Program-made: the position numbers and the translations under genes
Notes under the pieces: model-generated
Database searches by the model: none
Told to the model about the DNA's origin: nothing
The model's input: the letters and a program-made list of their open reading frames with translations, nothing else
From: Thermoanaerobaculia bacterium
GTDB lineage: Bacteria > Acidobacteriota > Thermoanaerobaculia > Multivoradales > J023
NCBI GenBank assembly: GCA_030431255.1
Contig: JAUIJL010000010.1
Span: 1 to 64,000 of the forward strand
DNA: 64,000 nucleotides
Direction of reading: 5' to 3'
Part shown: positions 35,167 through 43,722 of the stretch, one piece after another
Position numbering within the stretch: the first letter of the stretch is position 1
Layout of the letters: the number at the start of each line of letters is the position of its first letter

Positions 35167-35769
35167 ATGTCTCTTCTTGAGCTGCTCAGCCAACAACTCG
35201 ATGACCAAGCCATCCGGAATATGGGCCGACAGTTGGGGGCTGATCCGCAAAGCACCTCGAAGGCGGTCAACGTGGCATTGCCGATGCTCGTCGGAGCTTT
35301 GGCCAACAACACCAAGGACCAAGGCGGCGCGCAGTCGTTGGCCGGAGCTCTCGACAGAGATCACGACGGCAGCATTTTGGACGATGTCGCAGGCTTCCTG
35401 GGCGGCGGCCAATCCTCCGGCTTGGGCGCGGGCATCCTCAAGCACATGCTCGGCGGCCGTCGCCAGGGTACTGAGACCGCCATCGGCAGGGCATCCGGTC
35501 TGGACTCCGGACAGGCGGGCCAATTGCTCGCCATGCTGGCTCCGCTGGTCATGGGAGCCCTGGCCAAAACCCGCCAAAACAACCAGCTCGATGCCGGAGG
35601 CCTCGCGGGCATGTTGGCCAACGAGCGCCGTCAGGTAGAACGGGCTCAACCCCAAGCCGGATCCCTGCTGAATCAGGTGATCGACCGGGACGGTGACGGA
35701 AATATCGCCGACGATATCGCTGAGATCGGCGCCGGTTTGCTCGGCAGCTTCCTGAAAAGCCGCCGCTGA
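35167..35769 (+). CDS. DUF937 protein with two Ca-binding-like loops
   Basis: The product is 200 aa, with GAGAAGG before the ATG. The DUF937 body (LPMLVGALANNTKD, LAPLVMGALAKTR) is Ala/Gly/Leu-rich. DRDHDGSILDD and DRDGDGNIADD, each followed by a GLLGS-type helix, look like single EF-hand/dockerin loops. These repeats are typical of the family, whose function is unknown; similarity to YidB is usual. There is no signal peptide. A hairpin of GGCCGGC/GCCGGCC type lies upstream near 35082-35101. Confidence 0.85.
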   Translation: MSLLELLSQQLDDQAIRNMGRQLGADPQSTSKAVNVALPMLVGALANNTKDQGGAQSLAGALDRDHDGSILDDVAGFLGGGQSSGLGAGILKHMLGGRRQGTETAIGRASGLDSGQAGQLLAMLAPLVMGALAKTRQNNQLDAGGLAGMLANERRQVERAQPQAGSLLNQVIDRDGDGNIADDIAEIGAGLLGSFLKSRR

Positions 35770-35794
35770 GCCGCTACTGAGCCGCTACTGAGCC
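35763..35794. repeat. 11-bp tandem repeat after DUF937 gene
   Basis: CTGAGCCGCTA is repeated nearly three times, running from the DUF937 stop codon into the spacer before the Fur-family gene. It is a short slippage-type duplication. Confidence 0.7.
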
Positions 35795-35813
35795 GTTGGA
35801 CCTGGGGCGCGCG

Positions 35814-36257
35814 ATGTCATTCCCAGAGCTGGATCAATTTCTCGAGGTGCTGCGCAAGAAGGGGCATCGTGTGACCCCGGAGCGGTTACGCCTGTTCCGA
35901 GAGATTTACTCTCACCACACCCACATCCACGCAGATTCGCTATTGGAGTCGATGAAGGAGAGGGGATTAAAAATCTCCCGCGCGACCCTCTATCGAAACC
36001 TGGATCTGATGGTGAAGTACGGCTTCGTGGAAAAGCGGCGGATGGGAGGCAACCGTTTCCTTTTCGAGCATGTCCATCCCGGCATGCGCCATGATCATTT
36101 GGTGTGCTCGCAGTGTGGCAAGGTGGTGGAATTCGTCAGCCCGGCGATCGAAGCCCTACAAAAAGAAATCTGCCGGGCCCACGGCTTCCATCCGGATCAA
36201 CACACGCTGCAGATCCACAGCCTGTGCAGCGACTGTCGTCCCCTGCCGGAAAGCTGA
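35814..36257 (+). CDS. Fur-family transcriptional regulator
   Basis: The product is 147 aa from ATG 35814 (MSFPELDQFLEVL); an upstream start at 35796 is less fitting. The winged helix has GHRVTPERLRLFREIY and ISRATLYRNLDLMVKYGFV. The metal-binding half has HDHLVCSQCGK and LCSDC, the two structural-zinc Cys pairs, and a His-rich centre (FEHVHPGMRHDH). Fur, Zur or PerR identity cannot be decided from sequence alone. It probably represses metal-uptake or peroxide-defence genes, none adjacent. It is convergent with the TPR lipoprotein gene, 12 bp apart. Confidence 0.9.
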   Translation: MSFPELDQFLEVLRKKGHRVTPERLRLFREIYSHHTHIHADSLLESMKERGLKISRATLYRNLDLMVKYGFVEKRRMGGNRFLFEHVHPGMRHDHLVCSQCGKVVEFVSPAIEALQKEICRAHGFHPDQHTLQIHSLCSDCRPLPES

Positions 36258-36269
36258 TCAGCCGGCCGG

Positions 36270-37628
36270 CTACTGAATCTCCATACCCAGCTCGTCCATC
36301 AGCACCACCAGAGGTCCAGGAGATTCGGTCACCGCCACGTCTTCGCTGAGAACCTGCTTGGCCTCGTCGATCCTGCCCATCTGAATCAGCATTCTGGCGT
36401 AGCGGGGCGAGGCCTCGACGTGCCCCGGCCGGGTTTCTCGAGCTCGGGCCAGAAACTTCAGGGCTTCCTCGAGACGACCTTGATCCTGATAAATATCCGC
36501 CAGCTTCAGCATGGCCTGCACCAAGTTGCCGTCCAGCTCATAGGCTTTGAGGAAGTAGGGCTCACCGGAGCCCGGCTCCAAAGCCTCATGCGCTCGCCCG
36601 GCAATGAACTGGACTTTAGGTCGGTCGGGGAAAGACGTCGCTAGGCGATTTGCTTCGATTCTGGCCTGCTGCTTGCGATCCAAAGCAAGCATGGCCCGGA
36701 CCACCCCGAGGCGCGCTTCCACGGAACCGGGTCGCGAGTCCGACGAACGGCGATATTGATTCAATGCCTCGACGAAATTTCGATTCGACATCGCCTGCCG
36801 AGCGCGTTTCATGGCGGTGGTATAACCCACGTCCATGCGCGTGACTTCCATGGAAAAGGGATCCCGCATGAGAAATCCCTCGGGATTGGACTCCGGATCC
36901 GCCTTGGCCAAGTGGGCGTTGGCCACCTCCTTGGCACCGGCATCTCGGAAGGCGAGACCCAGGTGATAATGAATCTGCGGCGATTCCTGAAGCTTCAAGG
37001 CGCGGTCCAAAAGCTCTACGGCTTCCTCCGCCTCCCCGGCTCGGCGCTTCCTATCGGCCAGCAGTACCATGGCCCGCACATTGCTCGGATCCTTTTCCAG
37101 CGCCGACTCCAGATGCTCTCGGATCAACGGATCCGACACACCCTGCCCGATCAAGGTCTCCGCCAGCCTGACCTCCGCCGCTGAGTAGGTGGGATCCAGC
37201 TCCAAGGTCCGACGAAAAGCCTGCTCGGCGGCTTCGAGCTCGCCGAGGGTGGACATGGCAACCCCGTTGAGGAAGATCCACTTCGGGTTTCCGGGCTGCA
37301 GCTTGACGGCTTCGGCATAGGCCACCGAAGCCGTGCCTTGAAAGCGATAGATCTGAAACCACATGCCGAGTTGGCCGAGCCGATCGGCGATCTCCGCGTC
37401 GGCGGCGCCTTCGGCGACGGCTCCGTCGAGCGCTGCCCGAAGCTCGACATATTGTTCTTGGACGACCTCGTCCATCGAGTCGAAGCGTTCGGGCGGATCG
37501 AGCTGAGGAAGCTCAACCGACGGAGCTTTGCCACAACCCGACCCAATGGCCGCCCAGCCCAACACCACAAGGACCACGGCTCTCAGACCACTGGGTCCAG
37601 TGCGAAAACGGTTGGCGATGCCTGCCAT
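36270..37628 (-). CDS. TPR-repeat lipoprotein
   Basis: The product is 452 aa from ATG 37628, which overlaps the stop of the upstream FG-GAP gene by one base (TGATG) and follows GGGGAAGAG. A signal peptide ends in a lipobox (GSGC, then GKAP). From about residue 90 onward it is built of TPR helices (NPKWIFLNGVAMSTLGELEAAEQAFRRTLELDP and at least five more). This genomic pairing of a TPR lipoprotein with an ASPIC/UnbV FG-GAP protein recurs in Acidobacteria-like genomes; the two are likely partners outside the inner membrane. The role is unknown. Confidence 0.82.
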   Translation of the reverse strand: MAGIANRFRTGPSGLRAVVLVVLGWAAIGSGCGKAPSVELPQLDPPERFDSMDEVVQEQYVELRAALDGAVAEGAADAEIADRLGQLGMWFQIYRFQGTASVAYAEAVKLQPGNPKWIFLNGVAMSTLGELEAAEQAFRRTLELDPTYSAAEVRLAETLIGQGVSDPLIREHLESALEKDPSNVRAMVLLADRKRRAGEAEEAVELLDRALKLQESPQIHYHLGLAFRDAGAKEVANAHLAKADPESNPEGFLMRDPFSMEVTRMDVGYTTAMKRARQAMSNRNFVEALNQYRRSSDSRPGSVEARLGVVRAMLALDRKQQARIEANRLATSFPDRPKVQFIAGRAHEALEPGSGEPYFLKAYELDGNLVQAMLKLADIYQDQGRLEEALKFLARARETRPGHVEASPRYARMLIQMGRIDEAKQVLSEDVAVTESPGPLVVLMDELGMEIQ

Positions 37629-39436
37629 CACTCTTCCCCTGCCGCGGTCGGGGCTTCCTTCCCGGTCCGCTCCACGACCCAATAGGAATCCAGCACCTCG
37701 GGCTGCGTTTGCATCGTCCAGCCATCGGGCCAAATCACCTCGACCTCGGGGATCTCGGTGGAAGAGCCCAGGCCGAAAAGGACCCGGGGATCGCTGCTGG
37801 ACGCGTAGCTTCCGTCTACCCGCACCGTTTGCACCTTCGAGCTACCGTCGGCAAAGATCAGTCGGACCCTGGCACCCAAGCTATCCCGCCGAAGACGCCG
37901 ATCCACGACCCGGATTCCCAGCCACCTATTCTCCGTGCCGACGCGATTGATCAGCAGGCGTGCCGGACCGCCGTTATTGGTCAGGATCACGTCGGCGTCT
38001 CCATCGTTGTCGATATCTCCCACCGCCAATCCTCGGCTCACCTCGAGATCGGTAATGCCGGGTCCCGCTTGGGGGGAAACGTCGACGAAGGTGCCGTTGC
38101 CCGAATTCCTGAACAATTGGTTCGGCTGCCGAAGGGTCACCTCTTCGGTGGTCGACACTCGCTTGCGGGTGGAGGTGACGGCTCCGCTGCAGACGATGAT
38201 GTCCAACCAACCATCGTTGTCGTAGTCGAAAAAGTGGGTGCCGAATCCTGTGGATTCGTTGGTCAAGCTTTCCAGGCCGAAACTGGGAGTGTCGTCTTCA
38301 AACGACAGATTGCCCCGATTGCGGTACATGGTGTGGGACTCTCGGCTCAGGTGGGTCACGAAGATATCGTCGTCGCCGTCCCAGTCCACGTCGGCCAAAG
38401 CCAGACCCATGCTGGCCTCGGACCGACCGCTCCGATTGACCGCGCTGCCGGACAGCAGGGCTTGATCCTCAAAGGTCCCGTCACCCCGATTGACCCACAA
38501 GAAGTTGGGCGTCATATCGTTGGCGACGTAGAGATCCGGGAAACCGTCACGATTGAAATCACGGGTGACGACGCCCAGACCGTTTTGAGCCGCCCCGCGG
38601 ATGCCCGAGCTCACCGATACATCCTCGAAAGTGCCGTCACCCCGATTCCTCAGCAGGGTGTCGACCTCCGGGCTGAACACCTGAGGGCTGCAATACTCTG
38701 GAATGCCGGAAGGCGAGCTGCAAGCGCGATTCTCCCCTTCAGGAATGTTGACGTAATTCGCCACATAGATATCCAGATAGCCGTCGCTGTCGATATCCAG
38801 GAACGAAGCGCTCACTCCCCAACGCTCGTCACCGACCCCGGCGCGGGCGGTGACATCCTCGAAGGTACCGTCGCAACGATTTCGCCACAGCTGATTCGGT
38901 CCGCGGTTGAGCACGTAGAGGTCGTAGCAGCCGTCATTGTCGATGTCTCCGACGGCCACGCCCATGCCTGCTCCGCGGGCGGTGATGCCCGCGGCTTCGG
39001 TCACGTCGACGAAGCGCAGGGGGCCCTCGACGAGCTTGCCGTCTTCCAGCCGCAGGAGATCGTTGCGAAAAAGACGGTCACCGATCGGGGTGCTGGGACT
39101 CGCGGCGCCCTCGACTTCCGTATCCTGGACCAAATAAACGTCCAGATCACCGTCTTGGTCGACATCCACCAAGGCCACACCCGAGCCCACGACCTCGGAG
39201 AGCAGCAGCTCGCCCGTCGCACCGTTCTGATGCACAAAGTCGATTCCGGCGTCGCGGCTTCGATCCTCGAAGATGAAATCCGAGGTTTGCCCGCCGGCAC
39301 CGGATCCTGGAGACGCCGCCCCACCTTCAGCTCGGTCAGGGTTGCCGGAGTCACAAGCGACCAGCAGCGGGCAGGCCATCAAGGCCCAAAGAAAAACCAC
39401 CTGAAACCCGGGAATGGATTTCAGGTGGATTCTCAC
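37628..39436 (-). CDS. FG-GAP repeat / ASPIC-UnbV (CRTAC1-like) lipoprotein
   Basis: The product is 602 aa from GTG 39436 (AAAGGCGG upstream). An N-terminal signal has the lipobox LVAC. The mature part is a seven-bladed FG-GAP beta-propeller with Asp-rich calcium loops (DVDQDGDLDVYLV, DIDNDGCYDLYVLN, DIDSDGYLDIYVAN, DYDNDGWLDIIVC). It ends with an ASPIC/UnbV domain (LGIRVVDRRLRRDSLGARVRL and GSYASSSDPRVLFGLG). The family is extracellular and calcium-binding, abundant in Acidobacteria, Planctomycetes and marine bacteria; function is unsettled. It is translationally coupled to the TPR lipoprotein downstream. Confidence 0.92.
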   Translation of the reverse strand: MRIHLKSIPGFQVVFLWALMACPLLVACDSGNPDRAEGGAASPGSGAGGQTSDFIFEDRSRDAGIDFVHQNGATGELLLSEVVGSGVALVDVDQDGDLDVYLVQDTEVEGAASPSTPIGDRLFRNDLLRLEDGKLVEGPLRFVDVTEAAGITARGAGMGVAVGDIDNDGCYDLYVLNRGPNQLWRNRCDGTFEDVTARAGVGDERWGVSASFLDIDSDGYLDIYVANYVNIPEGENRACSSPSGIPEYCSPQVFSPEVDTLLRNRGDGTFEDVSVSSGIRGAAQNGLGVVTRDFNRDGFPDLYVANDMTPNFLWVNRGDGTFEDQALLSGSAVNRSGRSEASMGLALADVDWDGDDDIFVTHLSRESHTMYRNRGNLSFEDDTPSFGLESLTNESTGFGTHFFDYDNDGWLDIIVCSGAVTSTRKRVSTTEEVTLRQPNQLFRNSGNGTFVDVSPQAGPGITDLEVSRGLAVGDIDNDGDADVILTNNGGPARLLINRVGTENRWLGIRVVDRRLRRDSLGARVRLIFADGSSKVQTVRVDGSYASSSDPRVLFGLGSSTEIPEVEVIWPDGWTMQTQPEVLDSYWVVERTGKEAPTAAGEE

Positions 39437-39450
39437 CCGCCTTTCGGCTC

Positions 39451-39489
39451 GGTTTTGCAGAACAATCAAAGGTTTTGCAGAACAATCAA
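39451..39489. repeat. 20-bp tandem duplication in the FG-GAP gene leader
   Basis: GGTTTTGCAGAACAATCAAA is followed directly by the same 19 bases plus G. It lies 15-54 bp upstream of the GTG at 39436 (minus strand), in the leader or promoter region. It is AT-rich compared with its flanks. Confidence 0.8.
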
Positions 39490-39517
39490 GCCGAGGCGTT
39501 CTAAGGCTGAGACTTGC

Positions 39518-40180
39518 TCAGGAGCGACGGAGCACGACGAAAGCCGCGCCGGCCAGCAAGAGAGCCAAGGCCAAGAGACCGGTCTCAGAAGCGGTCGGGA
39601 CCTCGATGATCGGGGTCACAGGACCGGCAAACGAGAGGTTGTCGGTAGCGATGAAAATCGTCTGACCACCGATCGTACCCATCGTCGTCGCCAAGTTACC
39701 GGCGACCAATTGGCTGGCATTAGACGGCGGCGGCTGAATGCCACCGGAGGTGATGCCCGCGCGACCCGCAACCACGACCGGACCGGCAGGCGGAGCGGCG
39801 TAGGTGTGGGTGAAGTTGCCACGGTAACCGCGAACGGCCACGCCACCGACGGTGGTGGTGGTCGCGGTCAGGGGCAGGCCGGTACCCGGATTGTTGGTGG
39901 TGACCGGCGGCTCAGCGTTGCCGTCGCCCCAATCAATCGCAGGAACGTAGAAGCCGATCGAAGTCGCGTTCGATCCGCCGATGAAAGCTGTGGGCCATGC
40001 ATAGTAGGAAACTGGCCAGCTGCCGGTGTAGTACTCGACGAAATCGATATCCAGATTCGTACCATCGAAGCTGTTCTCGATTACGCGTACACCCGCCACG
40101 AATTGCCCGGACGCTGGGGCAACCACAAAGGCCAGTACAACCAGCATGAGGGCTACTTTAGCCCAGCGTGCAGTCGTCAT
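39518..40180 (-). CDS. Exported protein with IPTL/VPT-CTERM-type sorting signal
   Basis: The product is 220 aa from ATG 40180, which follows GAGGAGGAATTGG. An N-terminal signal peptide (ending PASGQ) and a C-terminal tripartite tail, EVPTASETGLLALALLLAGAAFVVLRRS, are present: a motif, a hydrophobic helix and a basic end, as in IPTL- and PEP-CTERM proteins cleaved by exosortase-type enzymes. The middle is a beta-rich domain containing a PKD-like IDWGDGNAEPP and FTHTYAAPPAG. It is likely displayed on the surface or exported. No exosortase gene is in the window. Confidence 0.82.
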   Translation of the reverse strand: MTTARWAKVALMLVVLAFVVAPASGQFVAGVRVIENSFDGTNLDIDFVEYYTGSWPVSYYAWPTAFIGGSNATSIGFYVPAIDWGDGNAEPPVTTNNPGTGLPLTATTTTVGGVAVRGYRGNFTHTYAAPPAGPVVVAGRAGITSGGIQPPPSNASQLVAGNLATTMGTIGGQTIFIATDNLSFAGPVTPIIEVPTASETGLLALALLLAGAAFVVLRRS

Positions 40181-40285
40181 GTTTCCAATTCCTCCTCGGA
40201 ACTCGTTAAGGATGTGGCAATTATACTTTGAAGGCCTCAAAGGTCAAGCGTTGAGACCTGTCAAAGACGGATTCCACAAAAAGAG

Positions 40286-43057
40286 TCAAGGACCTGTAAC
40301 TGTCAGATTCTCCAGCATTTTTCGCACTTCCACTGTCCTGGAATCCTTCTCCTGGGAGTACTTCAAGAAGGCGTTGAAGTGATTCCGAGCCTTGGCAGGA
40401 TCCGACATCGGACCGGCGTAGAGCATGCCCAGCTCGTAGTGGGCCGCCGGCAACTGAGGAACACGGCTCAGGGCTTCTCCCAAAGCAGTCAAAGCTTCCG
40501 AGCTTCTGCCGATCTTTCGGTAAAGGATGCCGAGATTGAGATGGGACGGCCAATACTCCGGATCCAGCTCCAGGGCCCTTGTGTAGGAACGCTCGGACTC
40601 TTCCGACCGCCCTTGCTCTTCCTGGGCGATCGCCAAGTTGTTCCAAACCTCGGGCAAGGTGCCGTCGAGATCCAAGGCGATCCGCGCGTAGCGCTCCGCT
40701 TTCGACCATTCTTCCTTGTCGACGGCGATCGCGGACAAATTGTTGTAGGCATCGACGTTCTTGGGCGAATCGGCGATCAGCTCCATCAACAGCTTTTCCG
40801 CCTGCTCAATTCGACCGTGGCGACGCAAGGCCACCGCGTAATTGTTCCTCGCCCCGGGATGCTTGGGTTGGACCGCGAGCACCCGCTCGTATTCTTTGCC
40901 CGCTGCTTCCAGCTGCCCGAGCTCCGCCAGTGCCCCACCCAAGCTGACGTGTAGGGACGGCTGCATGCGCGGGCTCAAACGCACCGCTTCTTTGAGGTGC
41001 TGAATCCCCTCGGTCAAGGCGCCCCTGGACACCAAAAGCGTTCCCAGGCTGCCGTGCAGATCCATGTTGCTCGAATCCGACTCCAGACCCCGGCGATAGG
41101 TGTCGATCGCCTCCTCGGCACGGCCCGTTCGTTCCAACACGCGACCGAGCACCACCCAGCCGAGGGCGTTGAAGGGATCATGCTCAACGGCCTCGCGCAG
41201 GCGGGTTTCCGCCGACTCAAGCTCGCCTCGCCGAACCTCGATCAGCTGGGCATAGGCCACGGAAATCTTGGGGATTTCGGAGAAATCCTCGATACCACGG
41301 GTCAGCAACTTTTCCACCTCGTCCTGGCGGCCGGCCCGGGCCATGAGGCGGGCTTTGACCAACAAGAACTCCGGATTCTTGGGATCCTTATCCATCGCCA
41401 GCTGAGCCAGCTCCAGCGACTTATCGAGCTCACCGCGATTGGCCTCCAAACGAGCCAAGACCACGAACATGCGGGTGTAGTCCGGGTCGATCTCAAGCGC
41501 ACGCTCGGCGGTTCGAATGGCGGCCTCGACCTTATTCTGACCCTCCAAGGCTTGGACCAAATCCACCAGAGCCGCCAGATTCTCCGGATCTTGCTCCAAC
41601 ACCTTGCGCAGCTGGGTCTCAGCTCGATCGAATAATCGATCTTGCAACAGCTGGCGGGCCAGCTCGAGATTCACGTGCAGCCCGATCACTTCCTTGGGAT
41701 CTGGGCGGGGGCCCGTGTCCTTATTGCCGCTGCCGGTAGACAAATATCCGAGGCTGCGCAGCTTCTCCTCCGATTCCGAATCGAGAGAGAGCGCCGCTTC
41801 GTGCTCGGAATCCTCGACGGTGCCCAGCAGCTCTGTCAGATCGCGGGTCAGGTCGTGGGAATAGCCAGGCTCGCGGTCGTGGACGTTGGTCAGCTCACTG
41901 GGATCGGCTTTGAGGTTGTAGAGCTCGGGGGTCGGTGCGTCGATGAATTTCCAACGCCCCTGGCGAAGCACCCGCAGCTTGGACCAACCGTAGGTATAGA
42001 AAGGAAGGTAGGTTTCGGAATAGAGGGCCCGATTACCCCCGGACTTGCCGGCGATGACAGGCAACAGGCTCTTGCCCAAAATCTCGCCCCCGGGCTTCAA
42101 ACCCAAAAGCGCCAACAGAGTTGGGACGACGTCCACTTGGCTGACGTTCCCGGGCACTCTCGTGCCCTGTGGCCCCCCAGGAACCTTGAGCAAGAACGGA
42201 ACGTGAAGGGTGGAATCGTAGGCGAGCATGGCGTGGGTGCGCTCGTTGTGCTCCCCAAGGCTTTCGCCGTGATCGCCGATCACCACGACGATGGGCTCTT
42301 GCCCCCCTTTCAGCCGAGGATGCTCCAACAGCTGTCCGATTTGGGCGTCCATGTAGGCGATCTCGCCGTCGTAGAGCCGTTCCCGATAGCGATCGCGATA
42401 GGGGGCCGGCGGCGAATACATGGCGTGGGGATCATAGAAGTGCGCCCACAGGAAGTAGGGCTCGTCGTCGTCCAAGGTCTCGAGCCAACCGGACGCGGCT
42501 TCGACCACCGCTTCGGCCGGACGATCCGCCACCATCCGAGGTCGGCGGTTCCTGCCCGTAGACAGGTCGTCGTCGTAGACCTCGAAGCCCTGTGCCAAGC
42601 CGTATCGACGCTCCAACACCGCCGCGGACACGAAGGCACCGGTGCGATATCCCTCGCTGCGCAGCTGCTCGGCGAGGGTCTCGACCTCCTCCGGCACGTA
42701 TTGAATGCCGTTGTTGCGAACCCCGTGCTCAAACGGGTACAGTCCCGTCATGATGCTGGTGTGAGCCACCAAGGTGATCGGCGCCACCGAGTAGGCTTGC
42801 TCGAAGGTGATGCCTTCCTGGGCCAAACGCAAAAAAGTCGGCGTCGCGATGTCCTTGGCCCCATAGGGCTGAAGGTGATCCGCGCGCGTGGTATCTACGG
42901 TCACCAGCACCACCGGCCGGCGACCGATAGGAATATCGGCTCCGCCCTCGGAAGAGGAAGACTGCATCCGGCCTTTGGCCAACCAGATGAGAATACCGGC
43001 GGAGATCAGAAGCAAAATTACTCCGAGCATCCGCGAGACTTTTGAGCCGTTGGCCAT
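40286..43057 (-). CDS. Membrane-anchored alkaline-phosphatase-fold (sulfatase-like) protein with TPR domain
   Basis: The product is 923 aa. One N-terminal helix anchors an extracytoplasmic domain. Residues about 45-400 are a sulfatase/phosphodiesterase-type domain: PVVLVTVDTTRADHL (metal Asp pair), VAPITLVAHTSIMTGLYPFEHGVR, VVIGDHGESLGEH, and a WKFIDAPTPELYNLKADPSE C-terminal piece. Where true sulfatases have the formylglycine motif CxPSR, this has A-P-I-T-L, so Thr would be the nucleophile and it may be a phosphatase, phosphodiesterase or transferase. Residues 450-900 are about 12 TPR repeats. It heads the minus-strand block of exported proteins. Confidence 0.85.
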   Translation of the reverse strand: MANGSKVSRMLGVILLLISAGILIWLAKGRMQSSSSEGGADIPIGRRPVVLVTVDTTRADHLQPYGAKDIATPTFLRLAQEGITFEQAYSVAPITLVAHTSIMTGLYPFEHGVRNNGIQYVPEEVETLAEQLRSEGYRTGAFVSAAVLERRYGLAQGFEVYDDDLSTGRNRRPRMVADRPAEAVVEAASGWLETLDDDEPYFLWAHFYDPHAMYSPPAPYRDRYRERLYDGEIAYMDAQIGQLLEHPRLKGGQEPIVVVIGDHGESLGEHNERTHAMLAYDSTLHVPFLLKVPGGPQGTRVPGNVSQVDVVPTLLALLGLKPGGEILGKSLLPVIAGKSGGNRALYSETYLPFYTYGWSKLRVLRQGRWKFIDAPTPELYNLKADPSELTNVHDREPGYSHDLTRDLTELLGTVEDSEHEAALSLDSESEEKLRSLGYLSTGSGNKDTGPRPDPKEVIGLHVNLELARQLLQDRLFDRAETQLRKVLEQDPENLAALVDLVQALEGQNKVEAAIRTAERALEIDPDYTRMFVVLARLEANRGELDKSLELAQLAMDKDPKNPEFLLVKARLMARAGRQDEVEKLLTRGIEDFSEIPKISVAYAQLIEVRRGELESAETRLREAVEHDPFNALGWVVLGRVLERTGRAEEAIDTYRRGLESDSSNMDLHGSLGTLLVSRGALTEGIQHLKEAVRLSPRMQPSLHVSLGGALAELGQLEAAGKEYERVLAVQPKHPGARNNYAVALRRHGRIEQAEKLLMELIADSPKNVDAYNNLSAIAVDKEEWSKAERYARIALDLDGTLPEVWNNLAIAQEEQGRSEESERSYTRALELDPEYWPSHLNLGILYRKIGRSSEALTALGEALSRVPQLPAAHYELGMLYAGPMSDPAKARNHFNAFLKYSQEKDSRTVEVRKMLENLTVTGP

Positions 43058-43196
43058 ACGAAGAATCTCTCCTAAATCTAGAAATCGGGGTCGCTGAAAT
43101 GAAAGGGTCTCAACGCGAGATGAGGGCGCTCATCCGCTGGGGGCCTTTGGCTATCACGATAAGCCCCTTGAAGTAAACCAAACCGGAGACTATGCC

Positions 43197-43715
43197 ATGA
43201 GATCTCGACCGTTCCTCACCACCGCTTTCTCACTCGTTCTCATCTCGGCCGCTACCCTAACCGCCCCGGCTGTAGCCCAGCAAGGCAAAGGTGGGGCCGC
43301 CACCGACCCGGCCTCGGTCGAGAAGCGGGCTTTGAAACGGGTATGGTGGAATCAAGAGAAAAAACTGGCGAGGATCAAGCTGAGCGAGCAAACCCGCAAG
43401 CAAATGGATGAGGTGGCCAAGGTCTTCCTGGCTGAGCGCCACGAGATCATGGGGCAGCGCACCTTCGACGCGTTCAGCGACGCCCTCGAAGCCGGTGATT
43501 GGGAATTGGCGACCCAGGAAGCGGACCGTCAGACCGAGCTCAGCGCCAAGGTCAATCGGGCCAAGATGCAGATGATGATCGACGTCATGAAGCTGATTCC
43601 GGCGGACAAGGTCGCCCAGATCCGCGAAGAGTTTCCGCTGTTGCTGCGTCGGGATTGGATCCCCGGCCGCGGCTTGATCCCGAGCCCCCGGGCCGCCTCT
43701 AAAAATCGAGAGTAA
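43197..43715 (+). CDS. Periplasmic Spy/CpxP-like helical protein
   Basis: The product is 172 aa with a signal peptide (APAVAQQ). The mature part is charged and helical, with VWWNQEKKLARIKLSEQTRKQMDEVAK and a paired second half, as in LTXXQ/Spy-type or 'heavy-metal resistance' (Spy_CpxP-like) proteins. It ends with a basic tail. Such proteins act as periplasmic chaperones or envelope sensors. CCGGAGA precedes the ATG. The family match is moderate. It converges with the M32 peptidase, 7 bp apart. Confidence 0.6.
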   Translation: MRSRPFLTTAFSLVLISAATLTAPAVAQQGKGGAATDPASVEKRALKRVWWNQEKKLARIKLSEQTRKQMDEVAKVFLAERHEIMGQRTFDAFSDALEAGDWELATQEADRQTELSAKVNRAKMQMMIDVMKLIPADKVAQIREEFPLLLRRDWIPGRGLIPSPRAASKNRE

Positions 43716-43722
43716 AAGCCCG

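Noticed and set aside
37709-40231. 840-codon plus-strand ORF antisense to the FG-GAP and CTERM genes
   Set aside because: It mirrors Asp-rich FG-GAP repeats as low-complexity Val/His/Ile sequence; no ribosome site or domain.
41642-43045. 467-codon plus-strand ORF antisense to the sulfatase-fold gene
   Set aside because: No motif, and it covers the catalytic domain of the real gene on the other strand.
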